This document shows positions 25,488 to 34,330 of a DNA stretch of 58,072 nt, piece after piece. Numbering within the stretch: position 1 is the stretch's first letter; every line of letters starts with the position of its first letter. The notes beneath the pieces are model-generated. The model was not told the DNA's origin. It made no database searches and saw nothing but the letters and a program-made list of their open reading frames with translations. The translations under genes and the position numbers were made by a program. The stretch comes from an uncultured Spirochaetaceae bacterium (GTDB lineage: Bacteria > Spirochaetota > Spirochaetia > Sphaerochaetales > Sphaerochaetaceae), in the NCBI GenBank assembly GCA_944389025.1, contig CALXKU010000017.1, positions 1 to 58,072 on the forward strand, written 5' to 3'.

Positions 25488-26318
25488 ATGTTTCAGAAAA
25501 CATTGGCATTCAGGATTTTCTTCACAGTGTCCCTCTTTTTAATCGGATGTTTCGTCTTTCTTCCTCTTCTCTGGATGATTAACACGGCCCTAAAGCCTGC
25601 GGATAAGACATTCACACTTTACTTTTTCGCCGGGGAACTCACTCTGGATAACATAATCGGAATCCTCAGTGATAAAACCATCATGACGTATCTCAGGAAT
25701 TCGCTTATCGTATCGTTCCTTTCATCGTTCATGGCGACTCTGGTATCATCTTTCGCTGCCTACAGCTTCTCGAAGTTCCGTTACCGCGGGAGAAAGGCGA
25801 TCATGGGTGCTTTCATGATGAGTCAGGCATTCCCTCAGGCGATATTGCTACTTGCCATCTATCTTATGATGCAGCGCTTCCATCTGCTGGGCTCCTATTG
25901 GTCGCTGCTAATAAGCTATGTTGTCTTCACACTTCCTGTCGGCACATGGACTCTCAAGGGGTATTTTGACGGGATATCCAATTCCTTAATCGAGAGTGCG
26001 AAGATAGATGGAGCGGGGAACCTGAGAATCATGACACGAATAGTGTTCCCGATGGCGATTCCCGGCATGATATCGATAGCCATATACGGTTTCGTATGGT
26101 CCTGGAATGATCTGCTCTATGCTATGACGCTCGTAACCGATCCGTCACGCAGAACACTTGCCCCGGGTCTTGTCATGACATACCTTGGGGAAGCCAGCAC
26201 GAACTGGGCGGCGATGATGAGTGCTTCGATTGTCGCGTCCATACCGGTAACAATCATATTCGTCTTCCTGCAGCGCTATTTCATAACAGGTCTTACAAGC
26301 GGTGCGGTGAAAGAGTGA
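25488..26318 (+). CDS. Carbohydrate ABC transporter permease (MalG/UgpE type)
   Basis: 276 residues, six membrane helices. It has the MalG-like early segment LWMINTALKPADKTF and the EAA loop LIESAKIDGAGNLRIMTRIV near residues 165-185. It completes the membrane part of the second CUT1 importer. As with the first importer, no ATPase gene is present, so a shared ATPase encoded elsewhere is expected. The operon ends here; the next gene has its own promoter. Confidence 0.94.
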   Translation: MFQKTLAFRIFFTVSLFLIGCFVFLPLLWMINTALKPADKTFTLYFFAGELTLDNIIGILSDKTIMTYLRNSLIVSFLSSFMATLVSSFAAYSFSKFRYRGRKAIMGAFMMSQAFPQAILLLAIYLMMQRFHLLGSYWSLLISYVVFTLPVGTWTLKGYFDGISNSLIESAKIDGAGNLRIMTRIVFPMAIPGMISIAIYGFVWSWNDLLYAMTLVTDPSRRTLAPGLVMTYLGEASTNWAAMMSASIVASIPVTIIFVFLQRYFITGLTSGAVKE

Positions 26319-26320
26319 GT

Positions 26321-26349
26321 TTCACTTTTTCTCCAAGATGATGTAGAAT
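26321..26349 (+). promoter_or_regulatory. Promoter of the small secreted peptide gene
   Basis: TTCACT (26321-26326), a 17-base spacer and TAGAAT (26344-26349). The ATG at 26356 is six bases after the -10 box, which would give a leaderless transcript. Confidence 0.45.
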
Positions 26350-26355
26350 CAGGGT

Positions 26356-26547
26356 ATGAAACGATTCTTATTGTTGTCATTACTTGCAGTTCTTTGCATT
26401 TTCTCGGTTGCTGCACATCATTGGAAAGGATCTCATTATGTGATGCCGGGGTGTCATGAGCAGAGAGTTTCCATCTCCCAGCATGGATGCTATCATCATG
26501 AACCATGCGCCTACGGTAGTGGAAGCTGTGTCATAATAGTCAGATAA
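26356..26547 (+). CDS. Tiny secreted His/Cys-rich peptide
   Basis: 63 residues. Residues 1-20 are a classic signal peptide (MKRFLLLSLLAVLCIFSVAA). The mature part of about 43 residues starts with HHWKGSH and contains seven histidines and four cysteines, spaced as GCHEQ, HGCYHHEPC and SGSC. This is a metal-binding or disulphide-bonded composition. I do not recognise a family. It follows a sugar-importer operon but has its own likely promoter and no Shine-Dalgarno site. The coding case rests on the signal peptide, composition and promoter placement; it could still be a chance frame. Confidence 0.55.
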   Translation: MKRFLLLSLLAVLCIFSVAAHHWKGSHYVMPGCHEQRVSISQHGCYHHEPCAYGSGSCVIIVR

Positions 26548-26563
26548 TAAGAGGAGGCTTATC

Positions 26564-26585
26564 TTGTCCTAGCAAGGACCTTTTC
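26564..26585 (+). terminator. Weak hairpin with T tract after the peptide gene
   Basis: GTCCT (26566-26570) pairs with AGGAC (26575-26579), followed by CTTTTCT. The stem is short. Confidence 0.3.
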
Positions 26586-26609
26586 TGTTATGATGTCCTG
26601 AATTCTGTT

Positions 26610-27213
26610 TTATTTGATGAATTTCCCTATAAATGATACGGAAGGACCTATCGTAAGAGCAAGAGCGACTGTGCCGATTGTAAGCTTTCCACCTGCTATT
26701 ATCCCGATGATTATCATGAGGAAATCCCATGCCATGCGAACTAATGTGAATGACAGTCGAGTGTGCTGAGAGACCATCGTTGAAATTGAATCGAATGGTG
26801 CCTGTCCAAGGTCCGCGTTCATGTACAGTGCTACGGATACGAGAAAGAAAGCAAGGGCGACGATGAATGTGAGAGTCCTGTATGGCTGGACTGTAAAAAT
26901 GAAATCTGGAAGATATTTTTCTTCAAGATAGGTGCAGAAATCGGAAGTGTACAATAAGTGTCATGTTAGCTATCGTGCCTATGCCTATGAGCTTTCTTCC
27001 CCATATGATCTCAGGAATGAGAAAGAGGGCATTCGTACACACGAGCGTTGTTCCTAGTGATATGCCGAATTTTGCCGCCACCGAGGAGTTCATGAAGGAT
27101 GAGGTGTCTGTACCGTATCCCACTTTAAGCAGGAAGGAAAGGAATATGCCCATCCCGAATATTCCCAGAAACATATAAGCCAGCCGCTTTTTCAAAGACA
27201 TGTCAATCTGCAT
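26610..27213 (-). pseudogene. Frameshifted YczE/YitT-like membrane protein gene
   Basis: Two overlapping frames give the two halves of one membrane protein. The first, from ATG 27213 (MQIDMSLKKRLAYMFLGIFG) with a GGAGAGG ribosome site, ends in IGTIANMTLI. The second continues from about 26954 with YTSDFCTYLEEKYLPDFIF and holds the typical ALYMNADLGQAPFDSIS motif of YczE-type proteins. A single-base shift near 26950-26956 separates them. Joined, the product would be about 200 residues with five helices, a normal family length. No slippery homopolymer is present, so a mutation or sequence error is more likely than programmed frameshifting. Confidence 0.75.
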
Positions 27214-27295
27214 TCTGCCCTCTCCCATGATGCGAGTAAGCATTATTACAGGAAAGCAAGAGCTGTTCAATATCTTTGAAAGGAATGGGCTCGAC

Positions 27296-28105
27296 TTATT
27301 TCATGTATTCTGGAATGATTCCCGAGTATCCCATTTCTCTTGATGCCTGCCTGCTTATATCGAGCATGAAAGGGACTATCCTGTCAAAATTGTTTTCATT
27401 CACGACTGTGGCAGACCCAGAGAGGTTTATCGCAGCTATTATCTTGTTTGAGATGTCATAAACAGGGACGGAAACGCATCTCAGTCCTATTTCAAACTCC
27501 TCGTTGTCAAGTGAATACCCATGGGCTCTGATCCAATCCAGTTCTTCTTTTAGTTTATCAAGATTGGTATACGTGTTCTTCGTATACTGGGTAAGACCAT
27601 GAACCCTGCTGTACTTCTCAATCTCTTCCCATGTATGGTTAAGCAGATGGATTTTACCACCTCCCGTAGCATGCATAGGTCCGATTTTCCCCAGTCTTGT
27701 AAGAGCTTGCATTATCCTCGTGTTGCTGATCTCCGATGCTATATATACCATCTGCATATCACTCTCAACACTTATGGAAGCGGCTTCATTGAATTCATTG
27801 ACGACATCAAGCAGGTACTTCTCCAGAAGGGTTTTCAGAGAGAAGTTGAGTTTCGTCTTGTTTCCTAGCAGCGTCAGTTTGTATGTTAGCTGATAGAATC
27901 TTCCATCACTTTCGCAGTGTTTGATATACCCCTGGTCTATAAAAGTATTGACCAAGCGCAGTGTCGTAGCAGGAGGGAGCGAAACGGATTCCGCAATATC
28001 CTGAAGCCTGACTGGACGTTCGAATTCTGTCATCGCTTCCAGTATCCTTAAAGCTTTTATCAGGGCCTGATTCTGTTTTGTTCCTTTTGTTTTTTCCATA
28101 TTCAT
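27296..28105 (-). CDS. IclR-family transcriptional regulator
   Basis: 269 residues. The N-terminal winged helix-turn-helix reads LRILEAMTEFERPVRLQDIA, then LPPATTLRLVNTFIDQGYI. The C-terminal effector domain (residues about 90-260) contains MHATGGGKIHLL, the family-typical RAHGYSLDNEEFEIGLRC and VPVYDISNKIIAAINLSG. It is divergent from the SDR/TctBAC operon and shares a 100-base promoter region with it. It probably controls uptake of the TctC ligand. A second IclR gene at 39001 belongs to the same cluster; the two differ in sequence and may respond to related molecules. Confidence 0.93.
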   Translation of the reverse strand: MNMEKTKGTKQNQALIKALRILEAMTEFERPVRLQDIAESVSLPPATTLRLVNTFIDQGYIKHCESDGRFYQLTYKLTLLGNKTKLNFSLKTLLEKYLLDVVNEFNEAASISVESDMQMVYIASEISNTRIMQALTRLGKIGPMHATGGGKIHLLNHTWEEIEKYSRVHGLTQYTKNTYTNLDKLKEELDWIRAHGYSLDNEEFEIGLRCVSVPVYDISNKIIAAINLSGSATVVNENNFDRIVPFMLDISRQASREMGYSGIIPEYMK

Positions 28106-28122
28106 CTTTTAAAACTTTTTTG

Positions 28123-28189
28123 TTGACAATTTAAGTATACACCATTTAGAATTTTTTTAAAGTGAAAACTAATTTTGAAAAGTAAAATT
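28123..28189 (+). promoter_or_regulatory. Promoter and candidate IclR operator of the SDR/TctBAC operon
   Basis: A perfect TTGACA (28123-28128), an 18-base spacer and TAGAAT (28147-28152) form a strong promoter. Just downstream AATTTT (28171-28176) and AAAATT (28184-28189) are an inverted repeat around GAAAAGT. The shared string ATTTTGAAAA also occurs, in reverse, at the second IclR-linked promoter near 39900, so it may be the recognition sequence. Confidence 0.5.
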
Positions 28190-28215
28190 TAGAAATCACT
28201 TTTATGGAGAATGTA

Positions 28216-28980
28216 ATGAAGGACCTTTTCTCTTTGGATGGAAAGATTGCGCTACTTTTCGGGGGTGGTGGGGATATATCTATAGCCGTTGCCCGTGCTT
28301 TTGCAGACTATGGAGCAAAAATAATACTCTCCGACAACTCTAAAGAACATCTGCAGAAAGCTAAAGAGGTTCTTTCCTCTGATGGTTTCGATGTGGAGAT
28401 CCAGGAGGGTAGCATAACTGATGTTGCATTCATCAGGTCCCTTGCTGATAGTATTTACTCCCGTTATGGGAGACTTGATATCCTTTTCAACAGCGCTGGA
28501 GTCACATATCGCAAAAGTATTCGGGATATGAGCAATGAGGAATGGATGAATATCGTAGATGTGAATCTGAATGGTACATACCATGCTCTAAGGGAGTTCG
28601 GACTGAGAATGTGCGATCAAGGACATGGGCACATAATCCAGGTGCTCTCAACCGGAGCATATCGCTTTGGTGCAAATTTCGTCGCATACGGTGCTACCAA
28701 GGCGGCCCAGAGTGCTCTGATAAAAGGCCTTGCGATAGAATGGGCTCCTTATAACCTCAATGTAAACGGAATCGCACCGACTGCGACAGAGACGAATTTC
28801 ACAAGGGATTATTACAGGGAAAATCCTGAGAAGATGGAAGCCACAAGGAATAATCATCCTTATAAGAGGCTTGGCAGGCCAGATGATTATGTGGGGGCTG
28901 CGATATATCTTGCCTCAGATGCCTCCGCGTTTGTAAACGGTGAAGTGATAATAGTTGATTCTGGAAAGACGGTGAAGTGA
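28216..28980 (+). CDS. SDR-family NAD(P)-dependent dehydrogenase
   Basis: About 254 residues. The Rossmann cofactor loop reads LLFGGGGDISIAVARAF, a slight variant of GxxxGxG. Other short-chain dehydrogenase marks are LFNSAGVTYR, the catalytic serine in STGAYRFG, and YGATKAAQ with the catalytic Tyr and Lys. The end reads ASAFVNGEVIIVDSG. It oxidises or reduces a hydroxyl or keto group, probably on a sugar acid or polyol given its neighbours. GGAG at 28206-28209 supports the ATG at 28216 over the one at 28204. It is the first gene of the TctBAC operon. Confidence 0.93.
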   Translation: MKDLFSLDGKIALLFGGGGDISIAVARAFADYGAKIILSDNSKEHLQKAKEVLSSDGFDVEIQEGSITDVAFIRSLADSIYSRYGRLDILFNSAGVTYRKSIRDMSNEEWMNIVDVNLNGTYHALREFGLRMCDQGHGHIIQVLSTGAYRFGANFVAYGATKAAQSALIKGLAIEWAPYNLNVNGIAPTATETNFTRDYYRENPEKMEATRNNHPYKRLGRPDDYVGAAIYLASDASAFVNGEVIIVDSGKTVK

Positions 28981-29540
28981 TGAGTGCGGAAAAAAGCGTG
29001 AAGAAAATAAGGATTATGACGGAAACCGGATGTTCTTGCGTTGCTGAGCGTCTTTTCTTCAGGATGATGAATGTAAAAAGGATCGCATTAAGCTTTCTCC
29101 TGCTTGCGTTTTTCGCAGTGTTGGTTTCTGCTGTCGGTTTCGATAACAAGGCATCCTCTCCGCTTTTGATTCTTTCTTCAATTTTCGCTCTGCTTTTTCT
29201 TTGCCTACTTCTATATGTTCTGAAAATAAGGCCTGAGATGATTGGCAACATAAGGAAAGAGGATCGGATGCAAGGAGAGGGGATTTTCACTCCATCTTCC
29301 TTTTCTGTTGATTTCGGAGAGGGAAAAATCAATCTGGATTATAAGGCTATAAAGGGACAGTTCTGGTATGGTGACCATTATTTCCTCTTCATCGATTCGA
29401 AGAATTATCGAAGTATAGTGGCTTTTCCAGTTGTGGAGGGCACGTTTGATAGCGTATATATGCTGGCCGATTCTCTGACTAGGAGGAAAATCAGGCTGGT
29501 TCAGATAAAAAGCAAAAATAAAAAAGGAGAAAATGAATGA
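28980..29540 (+). CDS. Membrane protein with YcxB-like C-terminal half
   Basis: About 186 residues. The ATG at 28980 overlaps the SDR stop codon (TGATG). Two hydrophobic helices lie at about residues 32-55 and 60-82 (IALSFLLLAFFAVLVSAVGF, LLILSSIFALLFLCLLLYVL). The soluble C-terminal part, with FSVDFGEGKINLDYKAIK and HYFLFIDSKN, resembles YcxB-like domains. It also overlaps the start of tctB by four bases, so it is translated with the operon. Function unknown; the link to tricarboxylate-type uptake may be only positional. Confidence 0.65.
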   Translation: MSAEKSVKKIRIMTETGCSCVAERLFFRMMNVKRIALSFLLLAFFAVLVSAVGFDNKASSPLLILSSIFALLFLCLLLYVLKIRPEMIGNIRKEDRMQGEGIFTPSSFSVDFGEGKINLDYKAIKGQFWYGDHYFLFIDSKNYRSIVAFPVVEGTFDSVYMLADSLTRRKIRLVQIKSKNKKGENE

Positions 29541-30001
29541 AGCAGCTGATTTTGGAGAGAGTGAGGAAGATCGTATCGATTGTCCTCTTTCTCGTCGGCA
29601 TACTGGCTCTTGTCGTAACACTTTCCACGATGAAAGTCGGTTCTTTCACAAAGCCTCAGGAGGGATTCACCCCAGTCTTGTTCTCCATACTGCTAATCGG
29701 TTTTTCCATACTCAATATCGTTATTGAGTTCATAACACCGAATAGCATCCCTGGAGAGCTTAAAGATGTTAACTGGAAGAAGTTCTTCCTCTATTTCGCA
29801 ATATGTATCGTATATGTCTTCCTTGTAAAGAAGATCGGTTTCGCAACAGATACGTTCATCTGTCTGGCTCTCATGCTGAAACTTGCCGGTCTTAAGGGGT
29901 GGGTGAAGACCATTGTCATATCATTGATAGTAAGTGTTCTCATATGGGCGCTCTTCACACTTGCAATGGGTGTGCCACTACCGGCAGGAATTCTGATTTG
30001 A
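29537..30001 (+). CDS. tctB: TctB-like small subunit of a TTT transporter
   Basis: 154 residues with four hydrophobic helices, the size and layout of the TctB subunit. The mid segment DVNWKKFFLYFAICIVYVFLV and the last helix ending MGVPLPAGIL are typical. It works with TctA in the inner membrane for cation-driven uptake. It overlaps the preceding gene by ATGA, and the next gene starts 14 bases later. Confidence 0.88.
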   Translation: MKQLILERVRKIVSIVLFLVGILALVVTLSTMKVGSFTKPQEGFTPVLFSILLIGFSILNIVIEFITPNSIPGELKDVNWKKFFLYFAICIVYVFLVKKIGFATDTFICLALMLKLAGLKGWVKTIVISLIVSVLIWALFTLAMGVPLPAGILI

Positions 30002-30014
30002 GGAGGAATGGATT

Positions 30015-31529
30015 ATGTTTGACTCGTTGCTTTTACTTTTGAACGGCTTTGTCGACTGCTTGTCTCTTATGAACATATTCTGTGCCATTGTGGGATCTCT
30101 TCTTGGGTCCCTCATCGGTGTGCTTCCCGGTCTCGGGATATCGGGAACGGTTGCCATTCTGCTTCCTCTGACATACGGGATGTCTCCGCTTTCGGCTCTC
30201 ATCATGATTTCCGGCATATATTTCGGATCCCAGTATGGCGGAGCAATAACATCCATCCTCGTGAATATTCCAGGTGAGGCCACAAGTATCGTCACATGTT
30301 TCGACGGTCATCCGATGGCAAGAGAAGGAAAGGCTGGAAAAGCTCTCTGTATTTCTTCGATAGCTTCCTTTGTCGGAGGCTTCATTGGAACGCTGGGCCT
30401 TACATTCGCAGCTGCCGCACTTGCCCGTGTCGCGCTTTCCTTTGGAAAGGTCGAATTCTTCGCCATAGTTGTTTTCGGCTTGCTTCTGCTGACAAGTATA
30501 TCCGGCAAGAACCAGCTCAAAGGGCTCATCTCTGTTGCTTTGGGCGTTCTCCTCGGTTGTGTCGGGCTTGATTCCCTATACGGAAAGGCCAGGTTCACAT
30601 TCGGCATCGTGAATCTTTACAGCGGCATTGATTTCGTAACCTTCATCATGGGTGCATATGGCATCACGGAATTGCTTAAGGCGATCTGCATTCCTGAGGA
30701 GCAGGGTGAGGTCCTTGAGTTCAGTCTTCGTGATCAGTTCCCGAATAAAAAGGACTACAAGGAATGCTGGCTACCGACTTTAAGAGCAAGCGTTCTCGGT
30801 TTTGCTGTCGGTCTTGTTCCTGGCGCGGGCTCCACTCTTTCTACATTCTTCGCATATGGAATGGAGAAGGGACTTAGCAAGCATCCAGAGAAATTTGGAA
30901 CAGGTGTGCCTGAGGGGATTGCCGCACCTGAGGCTGCAAACAATGCCGCCATGTATGCTGGTCTGGTACCTTTACTTAGCCTTGGCCTCCCATTTACCAG
31001 TTCAATGGCGCTTTTGATGAATGCCTTCATAATCCACGGCATAACCCCAGGACCACTTTTCATATCTGAGCATCCTGATCTCTTCTGGGGACTGATAGCT
31101 TCGATGTTCCTTGGAAACATCATACTGCTAATCATAAATCTCCCATTCGTCGGACTCTGGGCGAGGCTTCTTAAGGTCGATTTCAATATCCTGATGCCAC
31201 TTATCACATTCATAACGTTCGCAGGCGGATATGCGATTAATTACAGTGTGTTCGATATGGGAATGATGGTGGCATGCGGTTTTGTCGGATTCTTCCTCGG
31301 CCAGTGCGGATATAATATGGCGGCCTTGGCCGTCGGACTCTTCCTCAGTCCTACGTTTGAAGGATCATTGCTTGGCACGATGACGCTATACCATGGTGAT
31401 ATCTTTGCCGCTCTATGGGACAGAAAACTTGCATTGGTAATAATCATCCTCGGCATTGCAGCTTTCATATTCTCCTCCGTAAAGAGTTCCAGAAAGTTCT
31501 TCGCGGAAAGGAATGCCATGAAAGCATGA
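30015..31529 (+). CDS. tctA: TctA-like large subunit of a TTT transporter
   Basis: 504 residues with about twelve membrane helices. Typical TctA motifs are GVLPGLGISGTVAILLPLTY, the YGGAITSILVNIPGE segment, VGLVPGAGSTLSTFFAYG and the GIAAPEAANNAA stretch. It is the transport channel for carboxylates delivered by the TctC protein encoded next. AGGAGG precedes the start. Such transporters carry citrate, tartrate, malonate, terephthalate and other acids, so the substrate cannot be named from this subunit. Confidence 0.95.
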   Translation: MFDSLLLLLNGFVDCLSLMNIFCAIVGSLLGSLIGVLPGLGISGTVAILLPLTYGMSPLSALIMISGIYFGSQYGGAITSILVNIPGEATSIVTCFDGHPMAREGKAGKALCISSIASFVGGFIGTLGLTFAAAALARVALSFGKVEFFAIVVFGLLLLTSISGKNQLKGLISVALGVLLGCVGLDSLYGKARFTFGIVNLYSGIDFVTFIMGAYGITELLKAICIPEEQGEVLEFSLRDQFPNKKDYKECWLPTLRASVLGFAVGLVPGAGSTLSTFFAYGMEKGLSKHPEKFGTGVPEGIAAPEAANNAAMYAGLVPLLSLGLPFTSSMALLMNAFIIHGITPGPLFISEHPDLFWGLIASMFLGNIILLIINLPFVGLWARLLKVDFNILMPLITFITFAGGYAINYSVFDMGMMVACGFVGFFLGQCGYNMAALAVGLFLSPTFEGSLLGTMTLYHGDIFAALWDRKLALVIIILGIAAFIFSSVKSSRKFFAERNAMKA

Positions 31530-31576
31530 ATCAGAAAATAGGGGGATAACCCTAAAAAATAAAAAAGGAGAAAAAC

Positions 31577-32575
31577 ATGAAAAAAGTTCTTTTATCGTTA
31601 CTCGTTCTGCTTATGGCAGTGACCATGGTCTTTGCACAGGGACAGAAGGAAAGTGGAAGTGTGGATGCTGATGGCAACTGGACTCCATCAAAGGAAGTTT
31701 CCGTTATCGTCTCATATGCTGCCGGTGGAAGCACGGATCTTCTCGCGAGGACATTCGCGAATGAAGCCGCTTCCGTATGGGCTACACCTCTGGTAATTAA
31801 TAACATGCCTGGTGGTGGAAACGCTATCGGATTCTCAGCCCTGAGACAGGCAGCTCCTGATGGACTTACAATCGGAAATACCAATTCATCCGTTGTCGTC
31901 AACTGTCTGACAGGAGAGACTCCATTCGTCTACTACGAGGAACTCCAGCCTATTTGCCAGGTAGGTTTCGCTCCTTATATCGTTTATGTTGCAAAGGATA
32001 GCCCGATTCAGAATCTTGCTGACCTCGAAGAAGCAGTCAAGACCCGCGATGTAGTCATGGCCGCAAATAATCGTGGTGGGCAGACTCATTGGGAGCTCGA
32101 ATACTTTGCGATGAAAGTCGGTTCTGATATCACAGCTGTCATTTATGATGGAGGATCTGCCTCGATAGCAGCAGTTCTTGGAGGACATGCCGAGGTGACT
32201 GTTCAGGCACCTTCCGACGGACAGGAATATGTACGCTCCGGAGATCTCAGGGCGATTGCAGTACTTGATGACGCAAGGCTTGAGACCGATATATACAAGG
32301 ATGTGCCTACATCGGTTGAGCAGGGATATGGATGGCTTCAGAACGGATTCTTCCATGGCTACTCAGCTCCTAAGGGAATCGGAGAGGCTCAGCTCAAGTA
32401 TTTCGAGGACGGCTTCAAGAAGGCTCTTGAGATCCCAGAGGTAAGGGAGAAGATCGAGTATTACGGTTTTACTGTTGACTATCAGGATGCCGAAGGCTTC
32501 AGACAGGTCTGGCTTGATACTGTTGAGCAGTATAAGACGGTTATTGCTGAGCTTGGAGACCGCCTGACAGAATAG
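31577..32575 (+). CDS. tctC: TctC-like (Bug family) periplasmic binding protein
   Basis: 332 residues with a signal peptide (MKKVLLSLLVLLMAVTMVFA). Bug-family marks are VIVSYAAGGSTDLLART near residue 45, VINNMPGGGNAIG, and the DGLTIGNTN segment. The protein captures a carboxylate and delivers it to TctAB. The gene ends in a strong terminator, so this subunit closes the first transcript while the three paralogous genes downstream depend on read-through or another promoter. Confidence 0.95.
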   Translation: MKKVLLSLLVLLMAVTMVFAQGQKESGSVDADGNWTPSKEVSVIVSYAAGGSTDLLARTFANEAASVWATPLVINNMPGGGNAIGFSALRQAAPDGLTIGNTNSSVVVNCLTGETPFVYYEELQPICQVGFAPYIVYVAKDSPIQNLADLEEAVKTRDVVMAANNRGGQTHWELEYFAMKVGSDITAVIYDGGSASIAAVLGGHAEVTVQAPSDGQEYVRSGDLRAIAVLDDARLETDIYKDVPTSVEQGYGWLQNGFFHGYSAPKGIGEAQLKYFEDGFKKALEIPEVREKIEYYGFTVDYQDAEGFRQVWLDTVEQYKTVIAELGDRLTE

Positions 32576-32596
32576 TTTCCTCTGATTTTGAAGGTT

Positions 32597-32631
32597 TGCC
32601 GGATTGTCATGCCTGGCAGTCCGGCATTTTT
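32597..32631 (+). terminator. Strong intrinsic terminator after tctC
   Basis: The 12-base arms at 32597-32608 and 32615-32626 (core TGCCGGA / TCCGGCA) pair throughout, with two G-T wobbles, around a six-base loop, followed by TTTTT. It lies before the ribosome site of the next gene. Confidence 0.85.
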
Positions 32632-32644
32632 AAGGAATAGTACA

Positions 32645-34330
32645 ATGCCTGATTTTAAAGACAGACTACTTGAAATACATGGATCGAACATGTGGAGTGG
32701 CTATCATGTCAACAGAGCAATCGAATTTGCCAGAAGATATGACATGACCGGCATCATCTTCCATGCGAATGACATAATAGACAAGGCTATCAAACCGGAT
32801 AGGTATTTCTCTCCGAACGAATCCCTTCTGAAATTCAATAACAGGGACGGGGATACGAAGAATTATAAGTACTATCTTAAGAATGCAATCGATAAGATAA
32901 CCGATTCCGGCCTTGAATTCTATGCCGAAGTCAAGGAGATTTATTTCGCATATGAGCTCCTTGAACAGATGCCGGGATTAAGAAAGGAAAATGGTGCACT
33001 ATGCCCGACAGACCCGTTCTGGTGGGAGTTCCTGGATGCGAAGCTAGAAGAGTTCGCATCAAGATTTCCTCGCGTTTCAGGTGTGATTGTCAGCGCTGGT
33101 ACAAGGGAGAGCATGGTCTCTCTTGCTGATAACAGATGTACCTGTGAGCGTTGCAAGGGTTATTCGATGGATGAGTGGTATCGTCGGCTCATTGAGACGA
33201 TGTTTCTCGCCCTTGACCGTCATGGTATGAAGCTGATTGTCAGGGAATTTTCTTATACTGCGGATCATCAGTATGCGATGATAGATGCGGCACGTGAGAT
33301 TTCAGATAAGATAATAATCGCTATAAAGAAAGCTCCTCACGATTATTATCCGACATTTCCGCTCAACCCTACGGCAGGAAACTGCGGAGGCCTTGAGGAG
33401 TGGATTGAATTCGATACTTGGGGACAGTACTTCGGCCTTGGTGTCATGCCGGCCAGTGTTTTAGAGGACATGCAGGAAAGACTGCGCTATTACAAGGCGA
33501 AAGGTGCTGATGGTATCATGCTAAGGACGGACTGGGAGAGGCTGTTAAACGGAAGTTCGTTCAATTCGTTTTCAATGCTGAATCTTATTGGCGGGGCAGA
33601 ATTGGCAAAAAATGTCGAGTGTCCCGTGGAAAAAATATATTCAAAGTGGCTTGAGTATGGACTATTAAGCCCGCTTGAGGAGGACGATACGTTCCCCCAG
33701 ACGCCATCGATGCCAAAGAACCCGAATGCTCGTGACATTCTCATGAGATTCATGCAGGATTCATGGCGCGTACAGGAGAAGGCAATATATGTGCGGGGCC
33801 ACGTATTCAACCGCAATGCACAGATGTTTGACAGATATTTCCTCACTTATTTCATCATGACAGTGCAGCACACCAGGGATCACTGGGATAAGGGTGCGAG
33901 CCGTCTTGTGGAACCTACGGAAGAGAACATGAGGGCGATCATAGATGAAAAGGATGAGGCGGTAAGGATAGCCAAATCCATGCGCGACTATCTTAATCCA
34001 TCTGAGCTCGGGGTAAGTGCGGATGTGGAGAAATATCTTTATTTTCTCCTCGATGCGTATCCCCTTTATGCGGAGATATTCAGGGCTCAGATAATAAGTG
34101 CGATGTATATAAGAAGGGTGGAGGTCTATAAGGATAGCACATATCTGGAGAAGGCCTTCTCTTCCCTTGATGTCTTCCCGTCCCTTGCAGAGCGGCTTGG
34201 CGCTATGGTGGATGGGCATCATTATACGAACAATGTTGAGTACGTTCTTGATAAGGACAGGATTCTGCGTTTTAAAGCTGACTGCGAGCGCGTTTTGGAA
34301 GAATTAAGAAAAAAAGGAGAGATGAAGTGA
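32645..34330 (+). CDS. Uncharacterised glycosidase-like protein, paralog 1 of 3
   Basis: About 561 residues, no signal peptide. It alternates predicted strands and helices as in a (beta/alpha)8 barrel for the first 350 residues, followed by a mostly helical 190-residue tail. Motifs shared with the next two genes: LEIHG near the start, EVKEIYF, CPTDPFWWEF, GTRES, the cysteine cluster CTCERC, PHDYYP, EFDTWGQYFGLG and RTDWE. The acidic residues in these are candidates for catalysis and the CxCxxC cluster for a metal site. Overall style resembles glycoside hydrolases acting on acidic sugars, but I cannot assign a family. The start is the ATG at 32645, after AAGGAA; an earlier codon lies inside the terminator. 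Confidence 0.75.
   Translation: MPDFKDRLLEIHGSNMWSGYHVNRAIEFARRYDMTGIIFHANDIIDKAIKPDRYFSPNESLLKFNNRDGDTKNYKYYLKNAIDKITDSGLEFYAEVKEIYFAYELLEQMPGLRKENGALCPTDPFWWEFLDAKLEEFASRFPRVSGVIVSAGTRESMVSLADNRCTCERCKGYSMDEWYRRLIETMFLALDRHGMKLIVREFSYTADHQYAMIDAAREISDKIIIAIKKAPHDYYPTFPLNPTAGNCGGLEEWIEFDTWGQYFGLGVMPASVLEDMQERLRYYKAKGADGIMLRTDWERLLNGSSFNSFSMLNLIGGAELAKNVECPVEKIYSKWLEYGLLSPLEEDDTFPQTPSMPKNPNARDILMRFMQDSWRVQEKAIYVRGHVFNRNAQMFDRYFLTYFIMTVQHTRDHWDKGASRLVEPTEENMRAIIDEKDEAVRIAKSMRDYLNPSELGVSADVEKYLYFLLDAYPLYAEIFRAQIISAMYIRRVEVYKDSTYLEKAFSSLDVFPSLAERLGAMVDGHHYTNNVEYVLDKDRILRFKADCERVLEELRKKGEMK

Noticed and set aside
26923-26960. Programmed frameshifting in the YczE-type gene
   Set aside because: No slippery heptamer or downstream stimulatory structure is apparent; mutation or sequence error is simpler.
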